From positions 1 to 34,454 of the forward strand of contig JAIRQF010000108.1 in NCBI GenBank assembly GCA_031256635.1: a stretch of 34,454 nt of DNA, given 5' to 3'. Made by a program: the position numbers and the translations under genes. Under the pieces are notes generated by a model. It was not told the origin of the DNA. It made no database searches and saw nothing but the letters and a program-made list of their open reading frames with translations. The stretch's first letter is position 1. The number at the start of each line of letters is the position of its first letter. This DNA comes from Treponema sp. GTDB taxonomy: Bacteria > Spirochaetota > Spirochaetia > Treponematales > Breznakiellaceae. Below, piece after piece: positions 31,605 to 34,454 of the stretch.

Positions 31605-32918
31605 TTAAATATCTTTGGGACGCGTGTCTTTTACCCTTACCGCTTTGCCTTCTGAAATCGGAAGCGAGCCGCTTTCATGAAGTTCAACCTTGGGATTGAT
31701 CGAAATTGACACTTTAAGCATTTCTTTGATTTTATCCTTAAGCGCGTTTAACAGGCGGGAGTCGTCCATGAATGTGTCTGCGTTAACTTCTGTTTTAACA
31801 GTTAATCTGTCAAGAGCGCCGTCTTTTTCCACAACAATAAGATAATTATTTCCCACTTCCTTCATTGCCATTATCACTTCTTCGATCTGACTTGGGAATA
31901 CATTTACCCCGTTGATGATTAACATATCATCGCTTCGTCCTGTTATGCGCCTGAGTTTTCTGTGCGTTCTTCCGCATGCGCAAGGCTCTGTGTAAAAGGA
32001 AGTAAGGTCTCTTGTACGGTAGCGCAGTATCGGAGTTGTTTCCCTGCAAAGGATTGTAAGGATGAGCTCTCCGCTCTCACCTTCTTTTACAGGCTCCAGC
32101 GTATCGGGATTGACGATTTCGGCGATGTATCCATCTTCCCAGATATGAAGCCCGTCTTTACATTGACATTCAAAAGCGACGCCCGGCCCGTTCATTTCAG
32201 AAAGGCCGTAGGAATTATACACGTCGACTTTTAACAATGCCTCAATCCGTTTCCTTGTGTCTTCCGAGTAAGGCTCAGCTCCTCCGAAGGCTTTTTTTAT
32301 TGACAGGCTCTCCCTCTCTACTCCCGCTTCTTTCATTTTTGTTTCCAGATGAAGAAGAAAGCTCGGCGTTGCGTGTAACACGGTTGTACCGTAGTCCTGC
32401 ATCATTTTAAACTGACGCGCGGTGTTTCCGGCTCCGGCCGGGATTACAAGCATCCCTACTTCCTCTCCGCCCTGATGAAAGCCAAGCCCGCCCGTGAAAA
32501 GGCCGTATGTGATCATGTTCTGAAACACATCGTTTTTGGTACAGCCTGCTCCGTAAATACAGCGCGCCATAAAATGAGCCCAGTTTTTGATGTCCTCACG
32601 GTTAAAGTAAATTACAGTGGGTGTGCCAGTTGTGCCGCTTGATGAATGAAGGCGCACAACGTCCTCTTTTGGGATCGATAAAAATCCGTATGGGAAGCCG
32701 TCGCGCAGGTCGCTTTTTGTGGTAAAAGGAATTCTGTTAAGATCGTCTAACGTTTTAATGTCATCAGATGATTTAATTCCGCATTTTGAAAGGCGCTCTT
32801 TGTAAAAAGGCGTGCGAAGCGCATAGCCAATCTCGGTTTTTAATTTTTGTAATTGCAGCGCTTCAAGATCGCCTCTTTGCATTTTTTCTATTTGAGGATC
32901 CCAATACTGATAAGTCAT
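31605..32918 (-). CDS. paaK: Phenylacetate-CoA ligase family
   Basis: The 437-residue enzyme activates phenylacetate or a related aryl acid to its CoA thioester with ATP. It has the ATP motif S-S-G-T-T-G-T-P near 93-100, the Y-G-L-S-E-M-N-G motif near 236-243, a C-x(n)-C zinc-like pattern near 247-252 and 309-311, and the G-R-S-D-D-M-L-I-I-N-G-V-N-V-F-P-S motif near 329-345, all typical for the PaaK group of archaea and anaerobes. Length is normal. It starts one base after the iorB stop, with a GGGA site, so the two are coupled. In anaerobes this ligase often follows iorA-iorB: aryl-pyruvates are oxidised to aryl-acetyl-CoA and the ligase converts between acid and CoA ester. Substrate preference (phenyl-, indole- or hydroxyphenylacetate) is open. 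Confidence 0.9.
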   Translation of the reverse strand: MTYQYWDPQIEKMQRGDLEALQLQKLKTEIGYALRTPFYKERLSKCGIKSSDDIKTLDDLNRIPFTTKSDLRDGFPYGFLSIPKEDVVRLHSSSGTTGTPTVIYFNREDIKNWAHFMARCIYGAGCTKNDVFQNMITYGLFTGGLGFHQGGEEVGMLVIPAGAGNTARQFKMMQDYGTTVLHATPSFLLHLETKMKEAGVERESLSIKKAFGGAEPYSEDTRKRIEALLKVDVYNSYGLSEMNGPGVAFECQCKDGLHIWEDGYIAEIVNPDTLEPVKEGESGELILTILCRETTPILRYRTRDLTSFYTEPCACGRTHRKLRRITGRSDDMLIINGVNVFPSQIEEVIMAMKEVGNNYLIVVEKDGALDRLTVKTEVNADTFMDDSRLLNALKDKIKEMLKVSISINPKVELHESGSLPISEGKAVRVKDTRPKDI

Positions 32919-32919
32919 A

Positions 32920-33501
32920 TTATCCCGCTTTAGCGCAGGCGGCCTGCCCCAGTTTAAAAGCTTTTATATTGGAAAGAACTATGTTCTCATTTTTCCTGGC
33001 GAAGACCTGCGCGATTATTTTTTCTATGCTTATTCCTTTTACGGGCAGAAAACACGAAGCCGCTCCTGTCATTACTGTATTTACCGATTTTTCAAGTCCC
33101 GCTTCTTTTGCCAGAGAAGCTGCCTCTATTATGCGCCATTTTGGGAGGCGTTTTATTGATGAATGAACTCCGCCGATATCAGGATAATTTACGATGTTGT
33201 TAAACGGTTCAGCGGCCGTGACAAGGCATCCGTCAGGCTTTAAATAAGAAAGGTAGCGAAGGCTTTCAAGAGGTTCCATCGAAATAATTAAATCCGCTCC
33301 TCCCTTCGGCACAAGATCGCCTGCGATATCTTTATCAGAGATACGCAGATGAGCAAGAACTGCTCCTCCCCTTTGCGCCATGCCATGCACTTCGCTCTGG
33401 CGGACATTAAGTCCTTCGCTCATCGCCGCGTTGGCGATTATTGAGGCCACCGATAAAACTCCCTGCCCTCCGACACCTGCTAAAATAACATCGTACTTCA
33501 T
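32920..33501 (-). CDS. iorB: Indolepyruvate:ferredoxin oxidoreductase, beta (gamma-domain) subunit
   Basis: IorB is the small subunit of the oxygen-sensitive enzyme that oxidises aryl-pyruvates, formed by transamination of aromatic amino acids, to aryl-acetyl-CoA with ferredoxin. The 193-residue protein has the G-V-G-G-Q-G-V motif at 9-15 and the V-R-Q-S-E-V-H-G-M-A-Q-R-G-G block near 33-46, both diagnostic for the pyruvate oxidoreductase gamma domain family. The large subunit gene iorA, which usually lies directly upstream, is absent: an ABC transporter gene is there instead. The catalytic partner must be encoded elsewhere. A promoter with the -10 box six bases before ATG 33501 and no Shine-Dalgarno indicate a leaderless start of the iorB-paaK-glycosidase operon. 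Confidence 0.88.
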   Translation of the reverse strand: MKYDVILAGVGGQGVLSVASIIANAAMSEGLNVRQSEVHGMAQRGGAVLAHLRISDKDIAGDLVPKGGADLIISMEPLESLRYLSYLKPDGCLVTAAEPFNNIVNYPDIGGVHSSIKRLPKWRIIEAASLAKEAGLEKSVNTVMTGAASCFLPVKGISIEKIIAQVFARKNENIVLSNIKAFKLGQAACAKAG

Positions 33502-33507
33502 GGGAAT

Positions 33508-33536
33508 ATTATGGTGAAAAATTTGAATTAAATCAA
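33508..33536 (-). promoter_or_regulatory. iorB promoter (TTGATT-17-CATAAT), leaderless
   Basis: TTGATT (33536-33531) and CATAAT (33513-33508) are 17 nt apart on the minus strand, with the iorB ATG six bases after the -10 box. Geometry and even bases (AATATTC before the ATG) resemble the murG promoter. Confidence 0.55.
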
Positions 33537-33546
33537 CATAATTTTG

Positions 33547-34454
33547 TTATTCTGTAAATATCCGCTGAACGATATCCTCAATATCCTGCTCGTGAACGGA
33601 GATATTTTCAGGGTTATAATGATTAATCAATGTGTTCAGCGCATCCCTGCAGCGAATATTTTTTTCAACTTTGATGTTCCAGATATTATTATCATTTCCT
33701 TTAAGCGTGAAACCTGGCAGCGCTTCCCATTCCGGAAGATCCGCAAACTCCATTTTTATCATAAAGCCGTCTTCGTAACGGTTTTTAAAGTTCTCAAGAC
33801 TGCCGTCAAAAAGTTTCCGCCCAAGGTCTATAACTATAAGCCGGTCGCAGACAGCTTCAATGTCGCTCATGTCGTGAGTGGTTAAAATTATAGTCGTGTT
33901 CTTTTCTCGGTTCAAAGTTTTTATGCCGCGGCGCAAATTTTTCCTGCTCATGACATCAAGTCCGATAGTCGGTTCATCTAGATAAAGCACATCAGGATCG
34001 TGCAGCATTGAAAGCGCGAGGTTAGCCTTCATTTTCTGTCCAAGGCTTAGCTGGCGCACGCTCTGATTTATAAAGCCGCCCATGTCAAAAAGATCGATAT
34101 ACATTTCCTTATTATGATCGTATAACGCTTTTGGAATTTCATACAATTTTTGATAAAGGCTGAATGTATCGGACACCGGTAGATCCCAATAAAGCTGCGA
34201 CCTCTGGCCGAAGACAACTCCGATTCTTTTCGCGTTTTTTTTACGTTCTTTATACGGAATAATGTCTCCTACTTTTATTTCACCTTCATCAGGGGTCAGC
34301 ACTCCGCTTAACATTTTTATTGTGGCAGATTTACCCGCGCCATTTGGTCCTATATATCCTGTTATTTCTCCTTTTTCCAGCGAAAATGAAATATCCGATA
34401 CGGCTTTTTTTATTTCGTATTCATGGTGAAAAAGCGATATAACGGCCCCGCAGA
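33547..34454 (-). CDS. ABC-2 type transporter ATP-binding protein, 5' end outside window
   Basis: The frame stays open from the stop at 33547 to the window edge, so the start is not in the window (about 302 residues seen). Walker A G-P-N-G-A-G-K-S-A lies at about 34345-34371, where the usual Thr after K-S is Ala. The Q-loop region V-V-F-G-Q-R-S-Q-L-Y-W-D, signature L-S-L-G-Q-K-M-K-A, Walker B D-V-L-Y-L-D-E-P-T-I-G-L-D and the H-switch T-T-H-D-M follow. The wording (H-H-E-Y-E-I-K-K-A before the first strand, W-D-L-P-V-S-D) fits the NatA/drug-export ABC-2 group of ATPases that is followed by one or two permease genes. Those would be upstream, outside the window, because iorB follows here. Substrate unknown. 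Confidence 0.88.
   Translation of the reverse strand, partial: CGAVISLFHHEYEIKKAVSDISFSLEKGEITGYIGPNGAGKSATIKMLSGVLTPDEGEIKVGDIIPYKERKKNAKRIGVVFGQRSQLYWDLPVSDTFSLYQKLYEIPKALYDHNKEMYIDLFDMGGFINQSVRQLSLGQKMKANLALSMLHDPDVLYLDEPTIGLDVMSRKNLRRGIKTLNREKNTTIILTTHDMSDIEAVCDRLIVIDLGRKLFDGSLENFKNRYEDGFMIKMEFADLPEWEALPGFTLKGNDNNIWNIKVEKNIRCRDALNTLINHYNPENISVHEQDIEDIVQRIFTE

Noticed and set aside
1-34454. CRISPR arrays, insertion sequences with terminal repeats, rRNA genes.
   Set aside because: No regularly spaced repeats, no transposase gene with inverted ends and no rRNA-like sequence were seen.

Overview
The window looks like a chromosomal segment of a spirochaete of the Treponema group. It has moderate G+C with AT-rich spacers, tightly packed and often overlapping genes, a murG-cvpA-holB'-NtrB-NtrC run that I remember as similar to the murG/atoS/atoC region of Treponema pallidum, and a tRNA gene without encoded CCA. 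This assignment is an inference from gene content; no rRNA or marker comparison could be run.

Layout. 1-653 (-) is the 5' part of a gene for a PD-(D/E)XK-like protein. 835-5761 (+) holds an LRR protein with a C-terminal helical repeat, a PHP-domain phosphoesterase, and a two-gene unit of an HTH-cupin regulator plus an acyl-CoA synthetase. 5841-11397 (+) is a compact run: murG, cvpA-like, DNA polymerase III delta'-like, a PAS histidine kinase and a sigma-54 response regulator, mostly overlapping. 11411-13602 (-) is mgtE-tatD, preceded by a consensus promoter and a leader of about 217 nt. 13875-18032 (-) is a D,D-carboxypeptidase gene, then prfA-prmC-capA. 18135-20278 (+) is a small membrane protein gene coupled to a large coiled-coil/TPR envelope protein gene. 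20316-23602 (-) holds an ABC-F ATPase and a DEAD-box helicase. 23660-25926 (-) is an AT-rich islet with an orphan gene and a tyrosine recombinase, ending at a tRNA-Pro(UGG) gene (+, 26140-26212). 26223-28408 (-) is a radical-SAM / DUF4130 pair of presumed DNA metabolism proteins. 28454-33501 (-) is iorB-paaK-glycoside hydrolase. 33547-34454 (-) is an ABC-2 type ATPase gene cut by the window edge.

The most interesting feature is the mgtE leader (13603-13819, minus strand). It has an 11-bp long-range stem, internal hairpins, a possible 7-bp pseudoknot, and an alternative hairpin that would hide the mgtE Shine-Dalgarno. The two structures compete for the same five bases, as in a translational riboswitch. 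I could not match it to the M-box or to other classes I know. It also contains a 31-codon ORF with a good ribosome binding site.

A second theme is leaderless transcription. Several genes that open transcription units (murG, prfA, iorB, the PHP gene, the 18135 gene, probably others) have a sigma-70 type -10 box only 5-8 nt before the start codon and no Shine-Dalgarno, whereas most internal operon genes have one. Intrinsic terminators are almost absent, even at convergent gene ends.
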